From: Sphingomonas asaccharolytica NBRC 15499
GTDB lineage: Bacteria > Pseudomonadota > Alphaproteobacteria > Sphingomonadales > Sphingomonadaceae
Reading direction: 5' to 3'
Length of the DNA stretch: 40,131 nt
NCBI RefSeq assembly: GCF_001598355.1
Contig: NZ_BCYU01000039.1
Location: 1 to 40,131, forward strand
This document shows positions 15,387 through 24,275 of the stretch, in pieces. The translations under genes and the position numbers were made by a program. The notes under the pieces are model-generated. The model saw only the letters and a list, made by a program, of their open reading frames with translations, ran no database searches and was not told where the DNA came from. Position 1 is the stretch's first letter. Each line of letters opens with the position of its first letter.

Positions 15387-16894
15387 GCGGCTGCCCCGAG
15401 GCGGGCAGGCACGAGCCGCTCGGACGCCAGCGCGGCGCGTTCGCCCTCATTGCCGCTCTCGTGATATTCGGCGTCTTCGTTGACTGCCCAGATATCGTAG
15501 ATGCGCTCGCCCGCCTGGATGTTGCGGACGGTGAGCATCGCGGTCATCATCGCGTGATCCTGATTATTGTAGCGATGCATGCCGTTGCGTCCGACCAGAT
15601 GGAGCGTCGGATAGCGCGCTTCGAGCTCGCCGCGCATCTCTTCGACATTCGTCCGGTAACCGTCGTCATAGACCGGATAGGCCTTTTCCTGCCGCACGAC
15701 GCGGCCGCCGACCACGGTGGCCGGATCCGCCAGCCCCAAGGTCGCGAGTTCCTTCGTCGCCAAGGCGACGAGATCGTCGTCCGAGGCCGACCACAGGCCA
15801 TCGCCTTCGAAACAGAAATATTCGAGGCCGACACAGGCAAGCGCTTCGTCGGGCACCATTTCGGGCGACCAGCTGCGGAAATTCTGAACGCGGCCGACCT
15901 TCACGCGCGGGTCGTGGATATAGATCCAATTATCGGGAAACAAATCGTCCGACCGGATCATCAGCGCCACCGTCAGGAAGTCGCGGTAATTGAGGTCGAG
16001 CGCATTGGGCAAAGTCGCCGGCAACGGGTGGATCCGTCCGGCCAGCTCGCGCATCGGCGCGGACGAGATGACATGGCCGGCATTGATCGTCAGCATCTCG
16101 TCGCCACGGCGCGCCGCGACGCGCCAGCGTCCGGTCGCCTGGTCCTGGCTGATCTGATGCAGCGCGGTTCCCATCAGCACACGGTTGCCTCCGGCGAGCA
16201 CCTTGTCGCGCGCCGCATCCCACATCATGCCCGGCCCCTGGCGCGGATAGCGGAAGGTCTCAAGCAACGTCTTGACGGCCATGCCGTCGTTGCGCCGCTT
16301 GTTGAGCCCGAGCGAACGCTTGAGCCCGTCGATCACCGCGCCACCCAGGCTCAATCCCTTGATGCGCTGCGCGGCCCAATCCGCCGACATCTCGTCGCAC
16401 GGCATTCCCCAGACCTTCTCGGTATAGGTCTTGAAGAAGATCGAATAGAGTTTGTGGCCGAATTGGTTGACCACCCATTGCTCGAACGAGCGCGGATCCT
16501 TGGTCGGAAACGCTTTTGCCTTGGCATAGCTCAGCATGCACATCGCCGAGCGCCAGATGCCGAGATTCATCAGCGCCTCGAACCCGCGCAACGGATAGCT
16601 GTAGAATTTGCCCTCATAATAGATGCGGCTCATCCGCGGGCGTTCGATGAAATCGTCGGGCAGGATCTCGTTCCAGAGATCGACTACCTCTTTCGACTTC
16701 GAGAAGAAGCGGTGGCCGCCGATATCGAACCGGAAGCCGTCATGCTCGACCGTGCGGCTGATGCCGCCGACATAGACCGGATCCTTCTCGATCACGGTAA
16801 CCGAATAACCGAGCTTGGTAAGCTGGTACGCGGCAGTCAGGCCCGCCGGGCCGGCGCCGATGATCGCGACATCGACTGCCTGGTCGTCCCGCAT
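15383..16894 (-). CDS. FAD-dependent oxidoreductase, UDP-galactopyranose-mutase-like
   Basis: This flavoprotein begins with a Rossmann FAD-binding motif (VAIIGAGPAGLTAAYQL) and the linked VIEKDPVYVGGISRT. The sequence then follows the UDP-galactopyranose mutase/amine oxidase-like family: FDIGGHRFFSKSKEV, YYEGKFYSYPLRG and KTYTEKVWGMP. Family knowledge suggests a role in sugar-nucleotide or polysaccharide metabolism. The ATG at 16894 is used because GGGGGAAA lies just upstream and the protein then starts close to the Rossmann strand; the frame is open to 16942. It is the first gene of a four-gene operon ending at 11557. Confidence 0.85.
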   Translation of the reverse strand: MRDDQAVDVAIIGAGPAGLTAAYQLTKLGYSVTVIEKDPVYVGGISRTVEHDGFRFDIGGHRFFSKSKEVVDLWNEILPDDFIERPRMSRIYYEGKFYSYPLRGFEALMNLGIWRSAMCMLSYAKAKAFPTKDPRSFEQWVVNQFGHKLYSIFFKTYTEKVWGMPCDEMSADWAAQRIKGLSLGGAVIDGLKRSLGLNKRRNDGMAVKTLLETFRYPRQGPGMMWDAARDKVLAGGNRVLMGTALHQISQDQATGRWRVAARRGDEMLTINAGHVISSAPMRELAGRIHPLPATLPNALDLNYRDFLTVALMIRSDDLFPDNWIYIHDPRVKVGRVQNFRSWSPEMVPDEALACVGLEYFCFEGDGLWSASDDDLVALATKELATLGLADPATVVGGRVVRQEKAYPVYDDGYRTNVEEMRGELEARYPTLHLVGRNGMHRYNNQDHAMMTAMLTVRNIQAGERIYDIWAVNEDAEYHESGNEGERAALASERLVPARLGAAA

Positions 16895-17022
16895 GTCTAC
16901 TTTCCCCCGAACCGCGATGGTCGGGAGGAGCCTTGCCGGCAAAATGGTTAACGCTCTCCTAAAACGCGAGCGATTAGAGCGTCCTGTCGAGCATTCAGGC
17001 GATCACCAGGAGCCCCGAGGCG

Positions 17023-17046
17023 ACTGCGCTTCGATCGAAGCGCAGT
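17023..17046 (-). terminator. Perfect palindrome just after argG
   Basis: A perfect 24-base palindrome (arms ACTGCGCTTC and GAAGCGCAGT around GATC) lies 5 bases after the argG stop. It has no T-run; it probably acts as a terminator or 3'-end stabiliser. Confidence 0.55.
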
Positions 17047-17051
17047 TCGCG

Positions 17052-18269
17052 TCAGCGATCGCGCCGTCCGAGCAACCGCAGCCGCAACGCGTTGAGCTTG
17101 ATGAACCCGGCCGCGTCGCGCTGATCGTACGCGCCCTGATCGTCCTCGAACGTCACTACCTTCTCGCTGTAGAGCGAATAAGGCGATTTGCGGCCGACCA
17201 CGTACACACCGCCCTTGTAGAGCTTGAGCCGGACCGTGCCGGTGACCTTTTCCTGGCTATGGTCGATTGCCGCCTGAAGCATTTCGCGCTCAGGCGAGAA
17301 CCAGAAGCCGTTATAGATCAACTCGGCATAACGCGGCGCGAGTTCGTCCTTGAGGTGCGCGGCGCCGCGGTCGAGCGTGAGCTGCTCGATGCCGCGATGC
17401 GCGAGGTGATAGATGGTGCCGCCCGGCGTCTCGTACATGCCGCGCGACTTCATGCCGACGAAGCGGTTCTCGACCAGGTCGAGCCGGCCGATGCCGTGGC
17501 GCTTGCCGAGCTCGTTGAGCTTGGTCAGCAAGGTCGCGGGCGACATGCCTTCGCCATTGATCGCGACGCCATCGCCGCGCTCGAAATCGATCGTGATGAT
17601 CTCGGGTGTGTTGGGCGCGTCCTCGGGATTGTCGGTGCGCGAATAGACGTAGTCGGGCACTTCCTCCCACGGATCCTCGAGCACCTTTCCCTCCGACGAG
17701 GTGTGGAGAAGGTTGGCATCGGTCGAGAACGGCGCTTCGCCGCGCTTGTCCTTGGAAACCGGGATCTGGTGCTGTTCGGCGAATTCGATCAGCCGGGTGC
17801 GGCTGGTCAGATCCCATTCGCGCCACGGCGCGATCACCTTGATGTCGGGGGCGAGCGCGTAATAGCCGAGCTCGAAGCGGACCTGGTCGTTGCCCTTGCC
17901 GGTCGCGCCGTGGCTGACCGCGTCGGCGTTGACTAATTTGGCGATTTCGATCTGGCGCTTGGCGATCAGCGGCCGCGCGATCGAGGTGCCGAGCAGATAC
18001 AGTCCCTCATAGAGCGCGTTGGCGCGCATCATCGGGAAGACGTAATCCTTGACGAATTCCTCGCGCAGATCGTCGATGAAGATGTGCTCGGGCTTCACCC
18101 CGGCCATCTCGGCTTTCTTGCGCGCCGGCTCGAGCTCCTCGCCCTGGCCGAGATCGGCGGTGAACGTCACCACCTCGCATTGATAGGTCTGCTGGAGCCA
18201 TTTGAGGATGACGCTGGTGTCGAGACCGCCCGAATAAGCGAGGACGACACGATTGATCTGTTCCGACAT
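17052..18269 (-). CDS. argG: Argininosuccinate synthase
   Basis: ArgG joins citrulline and aspartate with ATP to make argininosuccinate, the penultimate step of arginine synthesis. The 405-residue protein is the normal length. It carries the ATP-pyrophosphatase motif [10 protein letters not shown] (about 10-19), [19 protein letters not shown] citrulline-binding sequence (seen as [20 protein letters not shown]) and the conserved SREG-like CRSP region with [17 protein letters not shown] site precedes the ATG. The MATE gene lies 39 bases upstream on the same strand, so read-through is possible. Confidence 0.97.
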   Translation of the reverse strand: MSEQINRVVLAYSGGLDTSVILKWLQQTYQCEVVTFTADLGQGEELEPARKKAEMAGVKPEHIFIDDLREEFVKDYVFPMMRANALYEGLYLLGTSIARPLIAKRQIEIAKLVNADAVSHGATGKGNDQVRFELGYYALAPDIKVIAPWREWDLTSRTRLIEFAEQHQIPVSKDKRGEAPFSTDANLLHTSSEGKVLEDPWEEVPDYVYSRTDNPEDAPNTPEIITIDFERGDGVAINGEGMSPATLLTKLNELGKRHGIGRLDLVENRFVGMKSRGMYETPGGTIYHLAHRGIEQLTLDRGAAHLKDELAPRYAELIYNGFWFSPEREMLQAAIDHSQEKVTGTVRLKLYKGGVYVVGRKSPYSLYSEKVVTFEDDQGAYDQRDAAGFIKLNALRLRLLGRRDR

Positions 18270-18308
18270 GGCGGCTCCGAACGGTAAAGGGGGGAATCGC
18301 GAGCGCGT

Positions 18309-19664
18309 CTAAGTCCCGGGGGACGGTTCCGCAAGCGGTGGCGGCGTTCCGACGTCCTTGAGCAGCCCCGGCCACCACAAGGCAAGCGCCCCGGCGCGAT
18401 AGACATAGCTCAAGGTCAGCGCGATCCAGATGCCCAGCGCGCCCCAGGGCCGCAGCACAAGATCGGTTGCGATGTAGAGCGCGGTCGACAGGATCGCGGC
18501 GTTTCTCAATGCCTTGCCCCGCGTCGCGCCGATGAAGATGCCGTCGAGCAGCCACGCCGGCGCCCCGATCAGCGGCTGGAGCGCGGCGAACGGCGCGAGG
18601 GCGAGCGCGCGTTCCTGGACTTGCGAGTTGCTGGTCATCAGCTCGACCAGGAAGCGCCCGCCGAACGCGATCGCCGCGACGAACACCAGCCCGCTGGCGA
18701 ACGAGAATTCGCCGGTCAGCCGGATCGCGCGGAGGAAATCGCTCCGCGACTTCGCCCCGATCGCCTGGCCGACACGCGATTCGGCGGTGAAAGCGAAGCC
18801 GTCGAGCACGTAGGCGGCGAGGCCGACGAATTGCGACAGGACATGGTTGGCGCCGAGCTGGACCGGCCCTAGCCGCGCCCCGGCATTGGCGAACCAGCCG
18901 AACAGGATCAGCAACGCGACGGTGCGGACCATGATGTCGGCATTGACCCCGAACAGCCGCTTGAGCGCGACGGGGTCGAACGCGCGCGCCGCTTCGGTGC
19001 GGATCGCCGCACGGCCGTCGCGCCCGAGCACGATAGCAGCAATGGCGAGGCCGGTGGCGAGCGCAATCCACTCCGCACTCGACGTGCCGAACCCGACGCC
19101 GCGCGCGCCCCAGCCGAAATGCCAGACGAAGATCAGGTCGAGCGCGATGTTGGCGGCATTCATCACCACTTGGAGCAGCAAGGCCGCGCGCGTCCGCCCC
19201 AATCCGAGCAGCCAGCCATTGATCGCGAACCCCGCGAGCGCGGCGGGCGCGCCGAACAGGCGGGCGGCGACGAACCCCTCCGCCAATTTGTCGAGCTGCC
19301 CCGAACCGGCGAAGATACGAAAAGCGAGCGGGATGAGCACGATCTGGAGCGCGAACAACACCGCGCCGAGTCCGACCCCCAAAGCGATACCGCGGATCAG
19401 CAGCGCACGCACCTCTACCGCATCCTGCGCACCCTCGGCTTGCGCGGTCAGGCCGGTCATCCCCATCCGCAGGAAGCCGAAAGTCCAGAACAGGAAAGTG
19501 ACGACGAAACTGCCAAGCGCGACCGCCGCCAACGCCACCGCGTCGCCGGTCCGGCCGATGATCGCAGTGTCGACCAACCCGACCAGCGGCACGGTGATCT
19601 GCCCGATCATGATCGGCCAGGCTTGCGCCGCGATCGAGCGGCGAGTGATCGCGGAGGCGGTCAT
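18309..19664 (-). CDS. MATE family efflux transporter (DinF-like)
   Basis: This is a twelve-helix multidrug and toxic-compound extrusion transporter, probably driven by proton or sodium gradients. It opens with SIAAQAWPIMIGQITVPLVG and DTAIIGRTGD, the first MATE repeat. The second repeat begins near VNADIMVRTVALLILFGWFA. Its sequence is closest to the DinF branch, which has some members linked to oxidative or bile-salt stress. The ATG at 19664 is preferred to a GTG at 19700. It is followed on the same strand by argG after 39 bases. Confidence 0.9.
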   Translation of the reverse strand: MTASAITRRSIAAQAWPIMIGQITVPLVGLVDTAIIGRTGDAVALAAVALGSFVVTFLFWTFGFLRMGMTGLTAQAEGAQDAVEVRALLIRGIALGVGLGAVLFALQIVLIPLAFRIFAGSGQLDKLAEGFVAARLFGAPAALAGFAINGWLLGLGRTRAALLLQVVMNAANIALDLIFVWHFGWGARGVGFGTSSAEWIALATGLAIAAIVLGRDGRAAIRTEAARAFDPVALKRLFGVNADIMVRTVALLILFGWFANAGARLGPVQLGANHVLSQFVGLAAYVLDGFAFTAESRVGQAIGAKSRSDFLRAIRLTGEFSFASGLVFVAAIAFGGRFLVELMTSNSQVQERALALAPFAALQPLIGAPAWLLDGIFIGATRGKALRNAAILSTALYIATDLVLRPWGALGIWIALTLSYVYRAGALALWWPGLLKDVGTPPPLAEPSPGT

Positions 19665-19735
19665 GGCCGTGGGCCTAATCGCCGGTTCGGCCGGCGTCAC
19701 GTCGAGATTGGAGAGCGGACGGGTTCTATTTTACC

Positions 19736-19821
19736 GTCATGCCGGCCTTGCGCCGGCATCCACTGAGCCGCTTGCCCAGGGATTGAGGCACGATGGACCC
19801 CGGGACAAGCCCGGGGTGACG
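19736..19821. repeat. REPIN-like palindrome, copy 2 (GTCATGCCGG family)
   Basis: It begins GTCATGCCGGCCTTG, closes the first hairpin with GCCGGCATCCAC, and ends with CCGGGACAAGCCCGGGGTGACG. It matches the element at 10325-10419 at both ends, with a different centre. It lies in the gap between nrdR and the MATE gene, both on the minus strand. Confidence 0.75.
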
Positions 19822-19877
19822 ACGGATTGTTTGGCAAGCGCTGGGCAGACAGGGGCCGCCAGCGCGACCATCCCGCC

Positions 19878-20342
19878 TTAAGGCTTCGCCCCGATCTCGC
19901 TTACGCTGCCGGCGAATTCCTCGAAGTCCTTCGCCTCGGTGAAGTCCTTATAGACGCTGGCGAAGCGGATATAGGCGACTGAATCGAGGCCCTTGAGCCC
20001 CTCCATCACCATCTGGCCGATCTGCTGCGCGCGGATCTCGGGATCGCCCGTCGTTTCGAGCTGGCGCTGGATGCCCGACACCAGTTTCTCGATGCGCACC
20101 GGATCGATCGGGCGCTTGCGTGTCGCCACCGAGATCGAGCGCATCAGTTTCTCGCGGTCGAACGGCTCGCGGCGGTCGTCGCTCTTGAGCACGACCAGGT
20201 CGCGCAACTGGATACGCTCGAACGTGGTGAAGCGCGCCGCGCAGCCTTCGCATTGCCGCCGGCGACGGATCGCCGCGCCGTCCTCGGTCGGGCGCGAATC
20301 CTTGACCTGGCTGTCTTCGTGGCCGCAAAAGGGACACCGCAA
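19878..20342 (-). CDS. nrdR: Transcriptional repressor NrdR
   Basis: NrdR represses ribonucleotide reductase genes in response to ATP/dATP. The 154-residue protein has the N-terminal zinc ribbon MRCPFCG with the second Cys pair in RRQCEGC, followed by RFTTFE. The ATP-cone domain covers about residues 46-136 ([16 protein letters not shown], then RKRPIDP). It is the last gene of the rpiB-glyA-small-protein operon; glyA-nrdR linkage is common in alphaproteobacteria and joins one-carbon supply to nucleotide synthesis. Confidence 0.96.
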   Translation of the reverse strand: MRCPFCGHEDSQVKDSRPTEDGAAIRRRRQCEGCAARFTTFERIQLRDLVVLKSDDRREPFDREKLMRSISVATRKRPIDPVRIEKLVSGIQRQLETTGDPEIRAQQIGQMVMEGLKGLDSVAYIRFASVYKDFTEAKDFEEFAGSVSEIGAKP

Positions 20343-20348
20343 AGTCGA

Positions 20349-20561
20349 TCAGTCCTTCTTCGTCAGCTTATCGAGCGCGGCGGCACCGGCGCCGATCACC
20401 GCGCCGCCGATCACGCCGATGCCCGCTACCGGCAGCGAGACGATCGCGCCCAGCACCGCACCACGCTTCATCGCGCCGCCGACGCCCGGTTCGGGCTCTC
20501 CGGCGCGCGAGCGGTGGAGAGCGGCGCGCGCCGCCGCTAGCGTGTCGTCCGAAGAACTCAT
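20349..20561 (-). CDS. Small glycine-rich membrane protein
   Basis: This 70-residue protein has a charged N-terminal half and a long Gly/Ala/Val-rich hydrophobic segment (GAVLGAIVSLPVAGIGVIGG then AVIGAGAAALDKLTKK). The Gly spacing suggests a glycine-zipper type membrane hairpin. The ATG at 20561 has AGGGGA upstream; a TTG at 20564 is adjacent. It sits between the zinc-ribbon protein and nrdR with 6-10 base gaps. Its hydrophobic end shares the GAVIGAG motif with the neighbouring zinc-ribbon protein. No function is known. Confidence 0.65.
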   Translation of the reverse strand: MSSSDDTLAAARAALHRSRAGEPEPGVGGAMKRGAVLGAIVSLPVAGIGVIGGAVIGAGAAALDKLTKKD

Positions 20562-20571
20562 CAACGTCCCC

Positions 20572-20886
20572 TTATTTGGCGAACCGATTATACGCCATGA
20601 TTCCGGCGCCGATCACCGCGCCCGTCACCATCGAGATCGGCAGCACGATCGCCGCCACCGCACCAACCGCCGCGGCACCCGCGATCTTCTGCGCATCCTC
20701 GTTCTTCATCAACTCGCGCGCGGTCTTTTCGGCCTCGGATGCGCTGTTCATGACGAACGCCTTGGCTTCTTCATAGGTGGTCGAACCGTCGCCGGTCGCC
20801 ACGCCGCACGCCGGGCAGAATTTGGCGGCTTCGGGCAGCGCCGCGTCGCAATGCGTGCACATCCGCTTCAGATTGTCTTCGCTCAT
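20572..20886 (-). CDS. Zinc-ribbon membrane protein
   Basis: This 104-residue protein starts with a zinc ribbon: CTHC near residue 10 and CPAC near residue 24. It continues through a helical charged segment (EEAKAFVMNSASEAEKTARE) and ends in a Gly/Ala-rich hydrophobic region with IVLPISMVTGAVIGAGIMAY. It starts 3 bases after the glyA stop, so it is in the glyA operon. The hydrophobic tail resembles that of the next gene. The role is unknown; membrane tethering of a metal-binding head is what the sequence shows. Confidence 0.72.
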   Translation of the reverse strand: MSEDNLKRMCTHCDAALPEAAKFCPACGVATGDGSTTYEEAKAFVMNSASEAEKTARELMKNEDAQKIAGAAAVGAVAAIVLPISMVTGAVIGAGIMAYNRFAK

Positions 20887-20889
20887 GTC

Positions 20890-22218
<1,329 letters not shown>

Positions 22219-22221
22219 CGA

Positions 22222-22683
22222 TCAGGCTTTCGTTAGATTTTCTGGCGTTGGATTGGGCTGGCCGAGCTTGTCGACCCGCCCCTGGTGGCGGCCCCCGGCA
22301 AAGGGGGTGGAAAGAAAGGCCTCAAGGCAAGCGATCGCCATCGCCTCGCCGGTCAGCCGCGCGCCGATCGCGATCGCATTGGCGTCGTTATGCTCGCGGG
22401 CAAGCGCGGCGGACAGCGGCTCGGAAACGAGCGCGCAGCGGACCTTGGGGTTGCGATTTACCGCGATCGAGATGCCGATGCCGGATCCGCACAAGGCGAC
22501 GCCGCGCTCGGCCGCGCCCGAAGCGACCGCCTCGGCCAGCTTGTAGCCATAATCGGGATAATCGACGCTGGTCGCGTCGTGCGGGCCCAGATCGTCAACC
22601 TCATGCCCGGCCGCACGCAACCATTCCGCAAGCGTCGCCTTGAGCGCGATGGCGGCATGATCGGACGCGATGGCGATGCGCAT
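22222..22683 (-). CDS. rpiB: Ribose-5-phosphate isomerase B
   Basis: RpiB interconverts ribose 5-phosphate and ribulose 5-phosphate in the pentose phosphate pathway. The product is 153 residues, the usual size, starting MRIAIASDHAA. The active-site Cys lies in VALCGSGIGISIAVNR (Cys65), and the conserved DYPDYG and REHNDANAI stretches are present. The ATG at 22683 is chosen because the protein then matches the family from its first residue, although the frame is open well upstream. It heads the rpiB-glyA-nrdR operon. Confidence 0.95.
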   Translation of the reverse strand: MRIAIASDHAAIALKATLAEWLRAAGHEVDDLGPHDATSVDYPDYGYKLAEAVASGAAERGVALCGSGIGISIAVNRNPKVRCALVSEPLSAALAREHNDANAIAIGARLTGEAMAIACLEAFLSTPFAGGRHQGRVDKLGQPNPTPENLTKA

Positions 22684-22742
22684 GAACTGGGCGCGGGTCC
22701 TTTGAGCTGTCGTGTGAGACGCCCTTACCGAGCCCAGGCGCG

Positions 22743-23570
22743 TTACGCTACCCCGAGCTTGGGTTTTATCTTGAGCCAGCCGCGCGCGCGGACCACGGCG
22801 AGATAGGTCTCGCTGACCGGCAGCCGCGTGCCGTCGCTGAGCACCAGCCGCCACGCCCGCCGGTCGCGCACCGCGCCGTTCATGCCGGCGGCGGCAACCC
22901 ACGCGCCGCGATGGACCTGTTCGCCGTCGATACCCGCCAGTTCGGCGCGCAGATCGGCGAACCGCGCGAGCACCAGCAAAGTCCGTCCGTCGGCGAGATG
23001 GACGCGGCAATAATGATCCTCGGCACGCAGGCCGTGCACGTCGGCGAGGTCGCGGATGCCGGCGCGAAACAGGATGCCGGTATCGGCGGGAATGACAGCC
23101 TTCGCCGGGCCCGCCCGCCGCGCCAGGAACAGGGCGACGAATAAGGTGACGCTAATCGCCGCCGCCTCGATCCAGGTTCGTGCGGGATCGATTGCGGTAC
23201 TGACCCCGAACAAGCGGAGCGCGAGCGGGATTTCGAGCGGCAGCGGCAGGTTGATCAGCAAGGCCCCGATCGCCGCCGCTCGGCGCCAGTCCCGCGGGCG
23301 CCGTACCCGCCAGGCAAACCAGGCGATCCATTTCGCGATGTTCCAGCCGATCAGCAGCGACCAGAAACCGAACCGCGCCGGATAGGCCATCGCGATCGTC
23401 CCGAATGCCCCGGTGATCGTCGCCAGCACGATCGCAGCGAGCCCGCTTGCCGTCAGCCGCACGATGCCGGGAAGTGCCGCGACCCATTTCGCGAAATTGC
23501 GTGCGGCCTTCGCGAAGCCGCGGTTGCGCGGCCGTCGCCGCTCGGGCTGGTCGGGGGAAAGCGTCGCCAT
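22743..23570 (-). CDS. Membrane-bound LytTR-domain transcription regulator
   Basis: The N-terminal half holds four hydrophobic segments (for example LTASGLAAIVLATITGAFGT and AAISVTLFVALFLARR). The C-terminal 100 residues are a LytTR DNA-binding domain: DVHGLRAEDHYCRVHLADGR, FADLRAEL, and QVHRGAWVAAAG, then LPVSETYLAVV. This makes it a membrane-tethered regulator without a receiver domain. The ATG at 23570 is preferred over a GTG at 23588. It is divergent from the DUF1579 gene with 38 bases between starts, so that gene is a possible target. No histidine kinase is nearby. Confidence 0.85.
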   Translation of the reverse strand: MATLSPDQPERRRPRNRGFAKAARNFAKWVAALPGIVRLTASGLAAIVLATITGAFGTIAMAYPARFGFWSLLIGWNIAKWIAWFAWRVRRPRDWRRAAAIGALLINLPLPLEIPLALRLFGVSTAIDPARTWIEAAAISVTLFVALFLARRAGPAKAVIPADTGILFRAGIRDLADVHGLRAEDHYCRVHLADGRTLLVLARFADLRAELAGIDGEQVHRGAWVAAAGMNGAVRDRRAWRLVLSDGTRLPVSETYLAVVRARGWLKIKPKLGVA

Positions 23571-23608
23571 CAGGTGCGAAGCTGCCACGAAGCGACACGG
23601 AGGACCAT

Positions 23609-24166
23609 ATGCGGCGGATTACCCTGGGAACGTTGGCACTGATCATGACGGCGCCAGCTATCGCGCAGCAGGCGGATCCCGCGGTGATCGCCGCGCAGAA
23701 GGATGCCGTGGGCAAGTTCGCCTGGATGGACGGCACCTGGCGCGGCACCGCGACGACGCGCGGGCCGAACGGCGAGCACAAGGTCACCCACACAGAGCGT
23801 ATCGGGACCATGCTCGGCGGGACCCTGCGCGTGATCGAGGGACGATCGTTCAACGCCAACGGATCGATCGGCTTCAACGCCTTTGCGGTGATCTCGTACG
23901 ATTCGGCGAAGAAAGCCTATGATTTCCGCTCCTATGCGCTCGGCCATGCCGGCGATTTCGTCATCACACCGACCGCCGATGGCTATGTCTGGGAGATTCC
24001 TGCCGGCCCGGCGACGATCCGCTATACCGCGACGCTGAAGGACAAGGTCTGGACCGAAATCGGCGAGCGTGTCGTGCCGGGCCGGCCGGCAGTTCGCTTC
24101 TTCGAGATGCACCTGACCCGGGTCGGCGATGCCACCTGGCCCGACGGTGGCGCGATGACCCCGTGA
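23609..24166 (+). CDS. Secreted DUF1579-like protein
   Basis: This 185-residue protein has a clear signal peptide (RRITLGTLALIMTAPAIAQQ, cleavage after AIAQ or AIA). The mature part is a small beta-barrel-like domain with WMDGTWRGTATTR near its start, TERIGTMLGGTLRVIEG and SYDSAKKAYDFRSYALG, the pattern of DUF1579/lipocalin-like heme- or ligand-binding proteins. The function is unknown. GGAGG lies 5 bases before the ATG. It is divergent from the LytTR regulator. Confidence 0.8.
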   Translation: MRRITLGTLALIMTAPAIAQQADPAVIAAQKDAVGKFAWMDGTWRGTATTRGPNGEHKVTHTERIGTMLGGTLRVIEGRSFNANGSIGFNAFAVISYDSAKKAYDFRSYALGHAGDFVITPTADGYVWEIPAGPATIRYTATLKDKVWTEIGERVVPGRPAVRFFEMHLTRVGDATWPDGGAMTP

Positions 24167-24194
24167 CCCCTTCGCTTCATCGCGAGTCGCGGGG

Positions 24195-24212
24195 GCGTCA
24201 TCGAAACGTCAC
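24195..24212 (+). promoter_or_regulatory. Candidate Pho box upstream of btaA
   Basis: Two 7-base half-sites, GCGTCAT and ACGTCAC, are separated by CGAA, giving the 11-base period of PhoB sites (consensus CTGTCAT-N4-CTGTCAC). A -10-like CCTAGC follows about 8 bases later, as expected when PhoB replaces the -35 contact. It lies 64 bases before the btaA start codon. Confidence 0.55.
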
Positions 24213-24237
24213 CGGATTGCCCTAGCGCGAGACCGTC

Positions 24238-24257
24238 GCGCGGCGTAAGCGCCGCGC
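24238..24257 (+). other. Leader hairpin of btaA
   Basis: GCGCGGCG (24238-24245) pairs with CGCCGCGC (24250-24257) around TAAG. It lies downstream of the candidate promoter and 18 bases before the start codon, so it would fold in the mRNA leader. No T-run follows. Confidence 0.4.
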
Positions 24258-24275
24258 ACCGATAGGACACAGCCC

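Noticed and set aside
15461..16951. A 496-codon plus-strand frame opposite the FAD-dependent oxidoreductase
   Set aside because: It is the antisense shadow of a recognised flavoprotein and has no motif of its own.
22684..23010. Upstream extension of the rpiB frame to a 262-residue protein
   Set aside because: The added residues are Arg-rich, overlap the LytTR gene and are unrelated to RpiB; the ATG at 22683 gives the exact family N-terminus.
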